DNA of 64,000 nt, from contig CAWHUL010000006.1 of the NCBI GenBank assembly GCA_963832365.1, positions 62,001 through 126,000 of the forward strand. Direction: 5' to 3'. This DNA is from CAWBRT01 sp963832365 (GTDB lineage Bacteria; Acidobacteriota; Terriglobia; Terriglobales; Acidobacteriaceae). Positions 46,301 through 54,700 of the stretch are shown here, piece by piece (position 1 is the stretch's first letter; the number at the start of each line of letters is the position of its first letter). The notes under the pieces are model-generated. The model was not told where the DNA came from, made no database searches, and saw only the letters and a list, made by a program, of their open reading frames with translations. The position numbers were made by a program, and so were the translations under genes.

Positions 46301-46799
46301 GCGGCAGCGTTTCCGCTGGTCGTTCGGGATATTGCAAGCCACCTGGAAACATCGCTCGGCATTTGTCCGCAAGGGACCGCTGGGCTGGGTGGCCCTTCCC
46401 AACATCGTGGTGTTCCAGATCATGCTGCCGCTGTTCTCGCCATTTATCGACCTCATGTTCGTCGTCGGCGCGCTCAAATACCTGGTGTGGGATAAGCATT
46501 TCCATCCGGATACGGCTGACCCGGCGAGTTTCCAGCAACTGGTGGTGTTCTTCGCCATCTTCCTGGTCATCGACTTCATCGCTTCCACGATTGCTTTCGC
46601 TCTGGAGCGGCGCGAGGGGCGGGCGGACTGGATGTTGCTGGGCCACGTCTGGCTGCAGCGCTTCGCCTATCGCCAGCTATTCTCCCTGGTGCTGATCAAA
46701 ACCCTGAAGCGAGCCGCCGAAGGTGGCGCCTTCGCCTGGGATAAACTGGAGCGCAAGGCCACGGTCCAAGCACCCGAACCGGTAGCCCAGGATCGCTAA
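43353..46799 (+). CDS. Trifunctional GH18-like - polysaccharide deacetylase - GT2 processive glycosyltransferase
   Basis: 1148 residues from ATG 43353. A short membrane anchor (about 23-46, VGIILSLIIAFFLITVV) is followed by a GH18-like hydrolase domain (about 90-410; catalytic motif region YRGVTLDIEGYPED near 220). Next comes a NodB-type deacetylase with TFDDGPDPLWTPKIL at about 496 and HTFTHPDIS about 50 residues later. Then a membrane helix (FWLVDLASSFIVLVFFVGDL) leads into a GT2 domain with IDDGSRDRTGEV, VGIDADTII at about 856, AEDADLTMALLQ and the processive QRFRW at about 984, ending in further helices. The order suggests synthesis, deacetylation and trimming of a beta-linked amino-sugar polymer (PNAG- or chitin-like). 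Product identity is inferred. Confidence 0.88.
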   Translation: MAKPVFYDPQKKRWRRIRRTIDVVGIILSLIIAFFLITVVRDANIPALLLATPKKSYHALKVNEKKHAKRTGRHRITSVPASQVVLNTDEGIRGAFYVTWDAASFSSLREYVHQIDLLFPEWLHVLSSDGRLQGVSPTRKLFNVIQSGRVLPVDVKVMPYLKQEHAQTEVLPLINNFDPIAGKWSADTGKMMDNPEARAHFRQEVAAFLASNAYRGVTLDIEGYPEDSQAGYRALVEELAQDLHSRGQKLFVSVPADNQDFDYHLVAKFTDGLILMNYDQHYLNGDPGAVASQDWFVKNLATVLKVVPREKIICAIGNYGHDWMMPKGKKAGPPAIHDVSVQEAWLEARDSESNIDFDSDALNPHFDYEDEQKNRHEVWYLDAVTALNQMRAARSMGISTFALWRLGSEDRSLWAVWDQPTEANAPQKLRNVPPGQDVDMEGAGDILRVQNLPSKGIRDLEVDASSGMITDENFSKLPMPYRIGQFGAKKNMVALTFDDGPDPLWTPKILDILKRENAKAAFFIIGLQAEKNSALLQRIFREGHEVGNHTFTHPDISGISKRYMMVELNLTERLFEAKLGVKPVLFRPPYSIDQEPDTADEVRPLEVAQGMGYITVGDKIDPNDWRDDPRPAPEQIVQSVIEQAKHHGGGVVLLHDGGGFRAPTVAALPMLIRELRAQGFQIVPVATLLGKTYNDVMPPIAPNERFWARIDATGFWLVDLASSFIVLVFFVGDLLMSGRLVSVGGLAMYDRFRRRGTDHAGVSDYQPKVAVLIPAYNEEKVIERTVMAVLNSDYPNLRVIVIDDGSRDRTGEVARETFRKEIAQGRLTILTQANGGKAAALNHGLEFVTEEVFVGIDADTIIAPDAIRRMVAHFMDPRLGALAGNAKVGNKINLWTRWQALEYITSQNFERRALNTFSAVSVVPGAIGAWRTLAVKECGGYHIDTVAEDADLTMALLQAGYKVEYEDRALAFTEAPSSAGALMRQRFRWSFGILQATWKHRSAFVRKGPLGWVALPNIVVFQIMLPLFSPFIDLMFVVGALKYLVWDKHFHPDTADPASFQQLVVFFAIFLVIDFIASTIAFALERREGRADWMLLGHVWLQRFAYRQLFSLVLIKTLKRAAEGGAFAWDKLERKATVQAPEPVAQDR

Positions 46800-46920
46800 A
46801 TAATATCTACAAGAGGATTTAGAACGGGCGAATGGCTGCTGCATGGTGCCATGGTTTGGCATTAGAATGAGGCAGACGAGCGTGTTGGGTTAATCAGTAA
46901 TTCAGATTGGGAGCTCTCGT

Positions 46921-48525
46921 ATGGCTACTACGCAGGCGCAGGGTCGTGCATACATCGAATCGGGGCCGTTCAGGAATGAGCCGTTCCTCGACTTTCGCAG
47001 TGAGGAAAACGCGCACAAGATGCGCCAGGCGCTGGAGCGTGTGAGGACTCAACTCGGGCGCGAGTACGACTTGATTGTTGGCGGGCGCAGACTGAAGGCC
47101 GCCAACAAGTTCGAATCGATTAATCCTTCGCGGCCTTCGCAAGTGGTCGGCGTCTTCCAAAAGGCCGGCGCCGAAGAGGTTCCGCTCGCGATGGAAGCCG
47201 CCTTACGCGCTTTCGAGAGCTGGAAGAGGACCCCGGTCGAAGAGCGGGCGCAGTTGCTGCTGCGGGTAGCCAATACCATCCGCGAGCGCAAATTCGAATG
47301 GGCGGCGTGGATGGTTTTCGAGGTGGGCAAGAACTGGGCCGAGGCCGATGCCGACGTCGGTGAAACCATCGACTTCTGCGAGTTTTATGCACGCGAGGCG
47401 CTGCGACTGGCGAAGTCGGAGCCTCCAATCCAACTACCGGGCGAGCGCGACTATCTCTGGTACATTCCCCTCGGGGTGGGCGCGGTGATTCCGCCGTGGA
47501 ACTTCCCGTCGGCGATTGCTGCGGGCATGACCATGGCTGCCGTCGTCTGCGGTAACACGGTTGTGCTGAAGCCTTCCGGCGACGCGCCTGCCATAGCCGC
47601 CAAACTGATGGAGGTTCTGGAAGAGTGTGGCATGCCGGACGGGGTGGTGAACTTCTGCACCGGAAGCGGCAGCAGCTTCGGGAACGCGCTGGTCTCACAC
47701 CCTAAAACGCGGTTCATCGCGTTTACGGGTTCAAAAGAAGTGGGCCTGCACATCAACCAGCAGGCGGCTGAAGTGCGGCCCGGCCAGATATGGATCAAAC
47801 GTACGATCCTGGAGATGGGCGGCAAGGATTCGATATTGGTCGATGCCGATGCCGATATGGACGCAGCGGCGGCGGGCGTCGCCGCGTCGGCCTTTGGATT
47901 CCAAGGCCAGAAATGTTCGGCTTGCTCGCGGGCGATCGTCGACGAGCGCGTCTATGAAACGTTTCTCGAACGCCTCAAAGCCCGGGTGGAAATGATCACC
48001 GTGGGAGACGCCGAAGCAAATCCAGGCATGGGTCCGGTGGTGAACAAGGGCGCGATGGAAACGATCCTCTCCTACATCCAGAAAGGACTGGACGAAGGCG
48101 GGCGTTTGATCTGCGGCGGAGTTCCCGCTGCTCAGGCGGAAACCAGTGGCCCACAGGGCTACTTCATTCAGCCGACCGTCATTGCCGATGTCGAACCCAT
48201 GGGAACCATTGCCCAGGAGGAAATCTTCGGGCCCGTGTTGGCGGTCATCAAGTGCCGGAATTTCGAGCATGGGCTTGAAATCGCCAACAACACAGTATTT
48301 GGACTCACCGGCTCTTACTACGGCACGGCGGAAGAAAAGATCGAGCGTGTGATGCATGAATTCCATGTCGGCAACCTCTACATCAATCGCAAGTCGACGG
48401 GCGCCATGGTGGGAGCCCACCCCTTCGGCGGGTTCAATATGTCGGGAACCGATTCCAAGGCGGGGGGGCCTGACTATCTGTATTTGTTTACGCAGGCGAA
48501 ATCGGTGGGCAAAAAACTGAGTTGA
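46921..48525 (+). CDS. pruA: Delta-1-pyrroline-5-carboxylate dehydrogenase
   Basis: 534 residues, the RocA/PruA size. It oxidises glutamate semialdehyde (from proline or arginine breakdown) to glutamate with NAD. The catalytic Cys is about residue 332 (GFQGQKCSACSR) and the general-base Glu about residue 298 (ILEMGGKDSIL). The conserved PPWNFPSAIAAGM and PFGGFNMSGTDSKAGGPDYL are diagnostic for this aldehyde dehydrogenase class. The N-terminal FRNEPFLDF motif fits. A proline dehydrogenase gene is not adjacent. Confidence 0.95.
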   Translation: MATTQAQGRAYIESGPFRNEPFLDFRSEENAHKMRQALERVRTQLGREYDLIVGGRRLKAANKFESINPSRPSQVVGVFQKAGAEEVPLAMEAALRAFESWKRTPVEERAQLLLRVANTIRERKFEWAAWMVFEVGKNWAEADADVGETIDFCEFYAREALRLAKSEPPIQLPGERDYLWYIPLGVGAVIPPWNFPSAIAAGMTMAAVVCGNTVVLKPSGDAPAIAAKLMEVLEECGMPDGVVNFCTGSGSSFGNALVSHPKTRFIAFTGSKEVGLHINQQAAEVRPGQIWIKRTILEMGGKDSILVDADADMDAAAAGVAASAFGFQGQKCSACSRAIVDERVYETFLERLKARVEMITVGDAEANPGMGPVVNKGAMETILSYIQKGLDEGGRLICGGVPAAQAETSGPQGYFIQPTVIADVEPMGTIAQEEIFGPVLAVIKCRNFEHGLEIANNTVFGLTGSYYGTAEEKIERVMHEFHVGNLYINRKSTGAMVGAHPFGGFNMSGTDSKAGGPDYLYLFTQAKSVGKKLS

Positions 48526-48675
48526 CGGGCCGAGCCTTTGGAAAGCCCGGCTTGCCCTGATTTGACAAGCACTGCAAAGACGCTGAAAATCAGTAATTGG
48601 TACCTAGGATCGCCTGTCGCGGTGCTGTAGCAGGAAGAGTGGAAGACCTTAGACTTCCTGAAAAGGATAATTTGC

Positions 48676-49047
48676 ATGGCCAGAATCTTGTGCATCGACG
48701 ACGAGCCGCATGTTGTGACGCTGAAGTGCGCGATTTTGCAAGCTGCCGGTCACGTGGTTACAGCAGCGACCTCTGCACACGAAGCTATTGAGAAGCTGCA
48801 GGCAAACACTTACGATGCGGTTGTAACCGATTGGCGACTCGGGGACGGTAACGGACGTGCGGTTGTGCAAGCAGCCAAGTCGCATTCGACCATGCCGGTC
48901 GTGGTGGTTTCCGGCTACGTGGCGGAAGCATTTCAGGCAGCCGAACCGCTCGCGGACCTCTACCTGGAGAAGCCGGTCAATCCCGAAGAGCTGGTCACAA
49001 TCGTGAACGAGCTCCTGAAAACGAGCGACAAGAGTATCGGCGGATAG
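48676..49047 (+). CDS. Single-domain response regulator
   Basis: 123 residues, a receiver domain only. The acidic pocket is D8-D9, the phosphate-accepting Asp is D52 (VVTDWRLGDGNG), the switch Ser is in VVVVSGY and the conserved Lys in YLEKPVNPEEL. With no output domain it probably acts by protein contacts or phosphorelay. No histidine kinase is adjacent. It ends at a terminator shared with the convergent regulator gene. Confidence 0.92.
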   Translation: MARILCIDDEPHVVTLKCAILQAAGHVVTAATSAHEAIEKLQANTYDAVVTDWRLGDGNGRAVVQAAKSHSTMPVVVVSGYVAEAFQAAEPLADLYLEKPVNPEELVTIVNELLKTSDKSIGG

Positions 49048-49064
49048 AATTCTCTAAGCCAAAG

Positions 49065-49094
49065 AAAAAACCCGCCTAGCCAGGCGGGTTTTTT
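49065..49094. terminator. Bidirectional Rho-independent terminator
   Basis: AAAAAACCCGCCT (49065-49077), loop AGCC, AGGCGGGTTTTTT (49082-49094): a symmetric stem between two convergent genes, with T-runs on both strands. Confidence 0.95.
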
Positions 49095-49114
49095 CTTGAT
49101 GCCGGTCCGGAAAA

Positions 49115-49771
49115 TTATTGGGGACGTATGGCGGTAGTGGTCGCGGCAGCGGCTTCGTTCAGAATCCGGTGGTGAATGGTGAACAACGCCAATTCCAACC
49201 GGTCGGAGACGCCGATCTTGTCGTACACGTTACGCAGGTAATTCTTGACGACCTGCTCGGTGGTGCCCAACTGAGTTGCGATTTCTTTGTTCTTGAATCC
49301 CTGCACAATCAAGGCGACGATACGCAATTCCTTGGGCGTCAGCCGATCGCGCACTCTGGCGCCCACGAAATCGTCGGCCTCCGCCACAGCTCCCGGCTGC
49401 TTCATGTCGTGGACAAACGTCTGCCCGGCGGCAACGCGCCGCACACAGTCCAGCAGCACCTCGCCGGTGACGCAACGGAAGAGGACGGCGTTCACGCCAA
49501 GAGGCAGGAAACGCTGGGGATTATCGCCATTTTCGGCGAGAACGATAAGTTTGGTGGCGAGCTGGCCGGCAATTGCGCGGATGCCGGAATCTTCGCTCAA
49601 AAAATTCGCCGATAAGACGAGCATATTGGCGCGAAACTTCTCCAGTGCCATGCGAGTCTGCTCCACGGTTGGCGCCTGAGCGACCACGCGCATATCGTCT
49701 TCCACGGCCAGCACCTTGGCGATTCCAGCGCGGAAGATAGCCTGATTATCGGCGACGATGATCTTCAGCAT
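49115..49771 (-). CDS. LuxR/NarL-type regulator with a degenerate receiver domain
   Basis: 218 residues. The C-terminal LuxR helix-turn-helix is clear (LTPKELRIVALIVQGFKNKEIATQLGTTE..., about 145-205). The N-terminal half is receiver-like (LKIIVADNQAIFRAGIAKVL), but the phosphate-accepting Asp is replaced by Ser (S54 in MLVLSANF) and the usual Lys region reads LFRCVTG. It is therefore probably not phosphorylated in the usual way. The PilZ gene ends only three bases before its start, so a c-di-GMP link is possible. Confidence 0.88.
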   Translation of the reverse strand: MLKIIVADNQAIFRAGIAKVLAVEDDMRVVAQAPTVEQTRMALEKFRANMLVLSANFLSEDSGIRAIAGQLATKLIVLAENGDNPQRFLPLGVNAVLFRCVTGEVLLDCVRRVAAGQTFVHDMKQPGAVAEADDFVGARVRDRLTPKELRIVALIVQGFKNKEIATQLGTTEQVVKNYLRNVYDKIGVSDRLELALFTIHHRILNEAAAATTTAIRPQ

Positions 49772-49774
49772 CAG

Positions 49775-50098
49775 CTACCTGCTTCCCGGGCGGACGAAAT
49801 CGTACTCGTCGATCACGCACGCCACGCCGGATTTTTCCGAAGATTGGGAATCCGCTCGAACGACGCGGCCAATGCAGTGAAGAACCACATCTTTTTCCGC
49901 CGCGATGGCCGGTGCCGGAATCGTGATTTCAAACTCGACGCGGGAATCTACCTCGAGTGCCTGGTCGATCCAGATATAGATTCCGGCTCCACTGATGTTC
50001 TCAGTAGTACCTTCCTGCGAAGCTTTGGCTCCAGAAAGGCCGAGCACTTTAATCGGAAGATGTACGGGGAATCGTGTTCCGGTCCTTGCGTCCGTCAC
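49775..50098 (-). CDS. PilZ domain protein, probable c-di-GMP receptor
   Basis: 107 residues, nearly all one PilZ domain. The RxxxR motif is RTGTR (residues 5-9) and the (D/N)xSxxG motif is NISGAG (about 34-39); both needed to bind cyclic di-GMP are intact. The beta-barrel continues to VACVIDEYDF. It is upstream of, and almost contiguous with, the LuxR-type regulator, so they form an operon. The output of the pair is not known. Confidence 0.88.
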   Translation of the reverse strand: MTDARTGTRFPVHLPIKVLGLSGAKASQEGTTENISGAGIYIWIDQALEVDSRVEFEITIPAPAIAAEKDVVLHCIGRVVRADSQSSEKSGVACVIDEYDFVRPGSR

Positions 50099-50232
50099 GG
50101 ATATCCTCTGGTATGTGGGCGTTTATTGCTCAACCCGCGTTATATCACGTCAAAAGCGCCTCAGCATAGCCGGAAGTACCCAGTGTGCACAAGAAAATCG
50201 GCCAGTGTACCTAGTTGGACACGAAAATGGGG

Positions 50233-50448
50233 TCAATCTGAGCTGAAAAATCTGGCCATGCCGTACCCGAGCAGAAACATGGCCAGCGAAACAGCCGAGG
50301 CCACGGGCCAGAAATTCTCACGGGCGGCCCGCTCCACGTCCAGTCGCTCGCGCACCGTGCTACGCAGTTCGGTTACCGTATTATGCAGCCGGCGACGCTG
50401 CTCGGCGGCGCGCTGTTCCAGCACTTCGGCGGGTAAGGGGTTGGTCAT
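50233..50448 (-). CDS. Small membrane protein with coiled coil (DUF3618-like)
   Basis: 71 residues. A charged helical N-terminus (VLEQRAAEQRRRLHNTVTELRSTVRERL) is followed by one membrane helix (WPVASAVSLAMFLLGYGMARF). It overlaps the stop of the next upstream gene by four bases, so the three genes 51417-50233 form one translationally coupled operon. The set resembles the YtxH / holin-III / DUF3618 cluster often found in stress-related loci. Confidence 0.72.
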   Translation of the reverse strand: MTNPLPAEVLEQRAAEQRRRLHNTVTELRSTVRERLDVERAARENFWPVASAVSLAMFLLGYGMARFFSSD

Positions 50449-50867
50449 AGCTGTGTTCTCGCCTCCGATTGCAGCCAGATTTGGTCTTCTTTCAGCACGC
50501 GCAAGGTGCGTTCGGGCGTGAGCCCCTTCGCGGTCAAAGTTTTCACCCCATAGGCGGCCGTCGCCCCGCCCGCCAGGGCATACAGGGCAAAGACCACAAA
50601 GAACGCCACTGTGTATGCGTAAGGCTGGCCAAGCATGGCCATTGCAATCAGCGATACCAAGCCCCAGGTGAACAGGAAAAAGGCTGCGAGGAGCAGGATA
50701 GCGCCGATCAACAGCGCCGGTAGTCCCCGCTTTAGGCCGGCAAGTTTGTCCTTCATTTCGCCGCGCAGCATTTGCAGCCTGGTGGAGACGAAATCCTTCA
50801 GGTCTTCCTTGCAGTCATTCAACACTTCCGCGACGGCGCGCCCATTTTGTCCGACTCCGTTAGCCAC
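50445..50867 (-). CDS. Membrane protein of the putative actinobacterial holin-X / DUF1469 family
   Basis: 140 residues. It has an amphipathic N-terminus (DLKDFVSTRLQMLRGEMKDKL), two membrane helices (LPALLIGAILLLAAFFLFTWGL and YTVAFFVVFALYALAGGA) and a short C-terminal tail. This is the pattern of holin superfamily III / DUF1469, whose members are not proven lysis proteins. It overlaps its upstream neighbour by eight bases and its downstream neighbour by four. Confidence 0.75.
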   Translation of the reverse strand: MANGVGQNGRAVAEVLNDCKEDLKDFVSTRLQMLRGEMKDKLAGLKRGLPALLIGAILLLAAFFLFTWGLVSLIAMAMLGQPYAYTVAFFVVFALYALAGGATAAYGVKTLTAKGLTPERTLRVLKEDQIWLQSEARTQL

Positions 50868-51417
50868 GGTTTGACCTCCAAAGACTCAATCCGAATCCGA
50901 TGATGAAAGAAGCCGCAGCGAGACCCATAATTATCTGAATGGGATTCTCCCTCGTCGCACGAGCAACGCGGTTCCGGGCCTCGGCAATTTGATCGCCGGC
51001 TAATTCGTTGATCTCACCCGCGCGCTGGCCGGCCTTTTGTTTCCACTGGGCCGCAGTTTGCGATGCCTCCTGACGCAGACCGGAGATTCTCTCGGTCATG
51101 GACTGCGCCAAGTCCGATGCTGCGTCCGTTGCCGATTCAGCGCCCTCGCGCGCTTGACCCTTTACCAAGTGAAGCCCTTTCCGTACACGGTCCGGCATAT
51201 CGCGCACACCCTTGACTGCCTTGCCTAATATGGTGCCGATCTGTCCGGCAATTTCGTAAATCTGCTGCTCGCGCTCCATCTGTCTTCCCCGGGCCTCGTC
51301 TTCTTGTGGCGGCGTGCCGGGCAGGCGACTGGCCGACGCTGTATGCGGGTTAGTGGATGAAGGATCAGGATCGGACCAGGTTTCTGAGTTTAGATTTGGG
51401 ACAGGTTCATTAGCCAT
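50860..51417 (-). CDS. YtxH/DUF883-like membrane protein with long amphipathic helix
   Basis: 185 residues from ATG 51417 (GAGGAC ribosome site). A polar N-terminus of about 65 residues is followed by a helical region of about 90 (QEASQTAAQWKQKAGQRAGEI...), and a C-terminal membrane helix GLAAASFIIGFGLSLWR ends in Arg. The C-terminal layout matches ElaB/YqjD-type (DUF883) proteins, which tether ribosomes or stress factors to the membrane in E. coli. It is first in the three-gene operon. Confidence 0.7.
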   Translation of the reverse strand: MANEPVPNLNSETWSDPDPSSTNPHTASASRLPGTPPQEDEARGRQMEREQQIYEIAGQIGTILGKAVKGVRDMPDRVRKGLHLVKGQAREGAESATDAASDLAQSMTERISGLRQEASQTAAQWKQKAGQRAGEINELAGDQIAEARNRVARATRENPIQIIMGLAAASFIIGFGLSLWRSNRG

Positions 51418-51737
51418 GGATGTCCTCGCTTTCCATGCGGGATTACGGTGCACTTCATTAGATGAGTTTTGTCGTTGGTTCGTTTTGCGGGGGGCAGGGC
51501 AATCGAGAGCAGCTGGAGGATGGGGCAAGGGCGAATTGCCCGTAACCCCAGTTTCCGGGCTGGTGAATCCCGCCAAAACGATGAGTTCTTTATGTTGTAA
51601 TGTGTTGCTCTGCCGCTGGAAACCAAAAACCTTAGAGCAGGAGCCTTCCGAAGCTCCGACATTCGCCGAAAAATGGCGGATGTGGGCCACCAGAGACATC
51701 GAATTCATTTGCGGCTAGGGGAGTGCTGCGGGAGTCC

Positions 51738-53573
51738 CTAACCGGCGTCGCCGCCTCCGCCTCCGAAGCCGCCGCCACTGAATCCTCCGCCTCCACCAAA
51801 TCCACCGCCTCCGGAGAAGCCGCTGCCGCCGCTGCTGGCGCGGGGAGCAGCCGAAAAAGCCTCGTAGGCCGAGTTCGTCATGGTGTACATGGAGTGGGTA
51901 AAGAAGATGGGATTGAAAAGACCCATCTGCGGACCCACATACCAGTTTGGCGGATCATGGATGAGGCCCTCAAAGGCGTGCGCCCAGTGTTTCTCGACAC
52001 CGAGAGCCATGGCATAAGGCAGGAATTTCTCGAATGTATCGGGCGGCATGCGCTTGAGGCGATCGGCATCCACTCGCGTCATGAACTCCTTGAAGCCCCG
52101 GATTTCGACCACGGTGCGAACACCGCGGAGGGTTTTGGCGGTCATTTCCCGTCCAAAAAGGAAGACGATGAGCAGCGACAGGGCGATCGAGATAATCGCC
52201 ACCAGCGGAGAGAGGAAGAACTGCGCCGTCCCCATGGCCTGTAGTCCGATGAAAGGAAGGGCGATGATCAGGATTCCGACCAGACGATAGCCGTGGGCGC
52301 TCTCCGGATCGACGCGATACATGCCCTTGGATTTCAATTCACCAAGAATTTCCTGCTTCACCGATGGCAGCGCCATGTAGAAACGATTCTTGAGGCTGGA
52401 GAGCGTGGTCAGGCGTGCGCCCGGCTCGGGAAACATGTTGCGCAGGATCTCGACTTCATGGTCAGCCAGATCATTCCACTTGGTAGGGGGCTTCATCAGG
52501 TGGAAGACGTAATCGACGTTGTTGAAGAAGAGCACCTTGTCGCTTGTCTCTTCGATCTTGAGATAGCCGCGCACGGCCAAATCCACCAGGGTCGAGGTAA
52601 TGTCGCGCGGGAGGACGGAATCATCCACCAGCGATCCTACTTCGCCCGGCGACATGCCTTTCGGCGGTTCATACATGGGAGCCACGGAAAGACCGGCCTT
52701 CGGGTCGCGTCCCTTGAACCACCACATGGTGAACATCACGACGAAGGCAAACACGGGCAGCAAAACGATGGCGTTGCTGCGCACGAACCAGAGCGCGCGC
52801 GTGATGGCGCTGGGTTGGTGCAGAATGCCCTTCGGCACATAGACGTCCAAGGTCAGGCCGCCGCGCATGGGAAGCGGATTATTGGTTTCAATCGTGATCT
52901 GGTTGCCATTGACGTCGGTTTGCGCGTCGCGTGCCGTGGAACCGTAAGAGCCAGTGAAGCCCTGCGCCCGCAGCGTACCGGAGGCAGCATCAGGAAAGAC
53001 AGCGAGCGCGGAAGCATTGTCGATGGGAACGGGCCAATCATTGCCGGTGACGTTCCAATAGAGTTCGTCGTGATCGTCGAAGAAACGGACGCCGTTCTGG
53101 ACGGTGTAAGCAATGCGAACGGTCTTGTCGGTGTTGGAGGCGTTGTTGAGAAAGATCTTCACGTATCGATATGCACCCTTGATGTTGGTTTCATACTTCA
53201 AGGGCTTTCGATTCTCGTCGGTAACGCCGTTGATCTTCAAGAACAGGGTGTAGTTGGTGCCGCGCGGCCCGGGGTACTCGATGGGGATCGAACGGCTGAT
53301 CCATGAATAGGCGCCGTTGAATACCGCCGTAATGTCTTCGGTCACCAGCATGGCGCCATCCGGCATGACCGAGAGATTGGAGTGGAATTCGGCAATTCGC
53401 CAACTGCGTCCCAGCGGTCTTTGCCGGGCGCCGGGCGCGGTCGGTCCCGGCAATGCGGAGGCCGGAGATACAAGAGCGAGCAGCATCAACAGCACGCCCG
53501 CCCAAGTCTGCCAGCGCGAGGCAACGGCGCCCTCTGCGCGCAAGGATAGCTGACTGCCAGTGCAACGCTTCAT
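51738..53573 (-). CDS. DUF2207 membrane protein with glycine-rich tail
   Basis: 611 residues from ATG 53573 (a start eight codons earlier at 53597 is less likely). A signal peptide (WAGVLLMLLALVSPASA) is followed by the extracytoplasmic DUF2207 beta domain (about 50-260), a membrane helix (AIVLLPVFAFVVMFTMWWF), a winged-helix-like cytoplasmic part (DITSTLVDLAVRGYLKIEE) and two more helices. The last ~30 residues are almost all Gly with Ser and Phe. DUF2207 proteins are widespread partners of LemA; the role is not known. Confidence 0.87.
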   Translation of the reverse strand: MKRCTGSQLSLRAEGAVASRWQTWAGVLLMLLALVSPASALPGPTAPGARQRPLGRSWRIAEFHSNLSVMPDGAMLVTEDITAVFNGAYSWISRSIPIEYPGPRGTNYTLFLKINGVTDENRKPLKYETNIKGAYRYVKIFLNNASNTDKTVRIAYTVQNGVRFFDDHDELYWNVTGNDWPVPIDNASALAVFPDAASGTLRAQGFTGSYGSTARDAQTDVNGNQITIETNNPLPMRGGLTLDVYVPKGILHQPSAITRALWFVRSNAIVLLPVFAFVVMFTMWWFKGRDPKAGLSVAPMYEPPKGMSPGEVGSLVDDSVLPRDITSTLVDLAVRGYLKIEETSDKVLFFNNVDYVFHLMKPPTKWNDLADHEVEILRNMFPEPGARLTTLSSLKNRFYMALPSVKQEILGELKSKGMYRVDPESAHGYRLVGILIIALPFIGLQAMGTAQFFLSPLVAIISIALSLLIVFLFGREMTAKTLRGVRTVVEIRGFKEFMTRVDADRLKRMPPDTFEKFLPYAMALGVEKHWAHAFEGLIHDPPNWYVGPQMGLFNPIFFTHSMYTMTNSAYEAFSAAPRASSGGSGFSGGGGFGGGGGFSGGGFGGGGGDAG

Positions 53574-53605
53574 CGTCCTGTCCCCCGCTCGCTCCAAGGC
53601 GGCGC

Positions 53606-54154
53606 TCAGAACTTCACGGCAGGCACATCGCGGTCGGTCGGTTCGGTGAGTTCAAAGAAGCTGCGCGGATGGAACCCGAACATGCCGGCGATGATGTTGG
53701 AAGGAAACGTCGCGATCTTGGTGTTGAAGTCGCGAACCACGGCGTTGTAATAACGTCGCGAATTCTGAATCGCGTCTTCCAGCTGCTCCAATGAGGCTTG
53801 CAGCGACTGGAACTGTTCGGAGGCGCGCAGTTGCGGATACGCTTCGGCAACCGCCAGCAGCCCGCGCAGCGCCATGGTGAGCCCACCTTCGGCCTGCGCC
53901 CGCTCGTCCGGACTGGAGGCCGACATGGCGGCGGAGCGATACTTGGCGACATTCTCGAATGTGCCCTTTTCATGGGCAGCGTAACCTTTGACGGTTTCGA
54001 CCAGATTCGGAATCAGATCGTGCCGCCGTTTGAGCTGGATATCAATGTCGGACCATGCGCTATCGGCGCGCACGCGGAGCTGGGCTAAGCCGTTGAACAA
54101 GATGACAAACAGCCCGATGACGGCAATGACGATGACGATAATAGTGATGCTCAT
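53606..54154 (-). CDS. lemA: LemA family protein
   Basis: 182 residues. One N-terminal membrane helix (TIIVIVIAVIGLFVILF), then the LemA signature WSDIDIQLKRRHDLIPNLVETVKGYAAHEKGTFENVAK and the C-terminal YNAVVRDFNTKIATFPSNI and FFELTEP. The protein is a membrane-anchored helical bundle facing outside. It lies 32 bases upstream of the DUF2207 gene on the same strand, the usual operon for this pair. Confidence 0.95.
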   Translation of the reverse strand: MSITIIVIVIAVIGLFVILFNGLAQLRVRADSAWSDIDIQLKRRHDLIPNLVETVKGYAAHEKGTFENVAKYRSAAMSASSPDERAQAEGGLTMALRGLLAVAEAYPQLRASEQFQSLQASLEQLEDAIQNSRRYYNAVVRDFNTKIATFPSNIIAGMFGFHPRSFFELTEPTDRDVPAVKF

Positions 54155-54307
54155 TCAACCTCCATAGGCATTGGCCGGCAAGCGACGGCCGCAGGCCGCG
54201 AAACTGCTTCTGCAATGACAACCGCTATGGCGCAAGCCGATACAACAACATCACGGCAATGTTACACGCAGGAGGCTGCGATCACCACTGGCTTGCGGGC
54301 TGCCGGA

Positions 54308-54700
54308 TCATATCTCGATACGTTTGTCGGTCCTGCGACTGGCGTACCAGCAGGGGCTGTAGCCCATGTGCGGAAACAGGGAATGCACGCAGGTCTGGGT
54401 TTGCGTCTCGCCGGGGATGAACTCGGTTTTGCCGTTCTTTTGCAGCATGGAGTAATAGAGCTGGACATTGACGGACCCGTAAGGGGCTCGATTCCGGGCG
54501 ATTTTGTAGCGCAGCGCGCAATAGTCGCAAACGTAGGCGACGGCGATCAGTACAGAGAGGAAAAGGGCCGCAAACATGAACAACCGCTTGAGGTTAAAAC
54601 CCTTGCGGTTGCCGCGGGCGTCACGATTACCGGGAATCCCGGCCTGGGTCTTATCGATGAGGTCGGAGATGCGCTGGTAATAGCTGCGGTTTGAGGTCAT
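54308..54700 (-). CDS. Single-pass membrane protein of unknown function
   Basis: 130 residues: a basic cytoplasmic N-terminus (about 38 residues), one membrane helix (LFMFAALFLSVLIAVAYVC) and a Cys-containing outer domain of about 70 residues. The Shine-Dalgarno region is unremarkable. A 159-residue plus-strand frame covers the same DNA but has no start signals and looks like a shadow. Function not recognised. Confidence 0.5.
   Translation of the reverse strand: MTSNRSYYQRISDLIDKTQAGIPGNRDARGNRKGFNLKRLFMFAALFLSVLIAVAYVCDYCALRYKIARNRAPYGSVNVQLYYSMLQKNGKTEFIPGETQTQTCVHSLFPHMGYSPCWYASRRTDKRIEI

Noticed and set aside
45666..46646. 326-residue minus-strand frame
   Set aside because: Shadow of the GT2 domain on the other strand.
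54215..54694. 159-residue plus-strand frame
   Set aside because: Covers the minus-strand membrane-protein gene; no start signal, and low resemblance to real protein.
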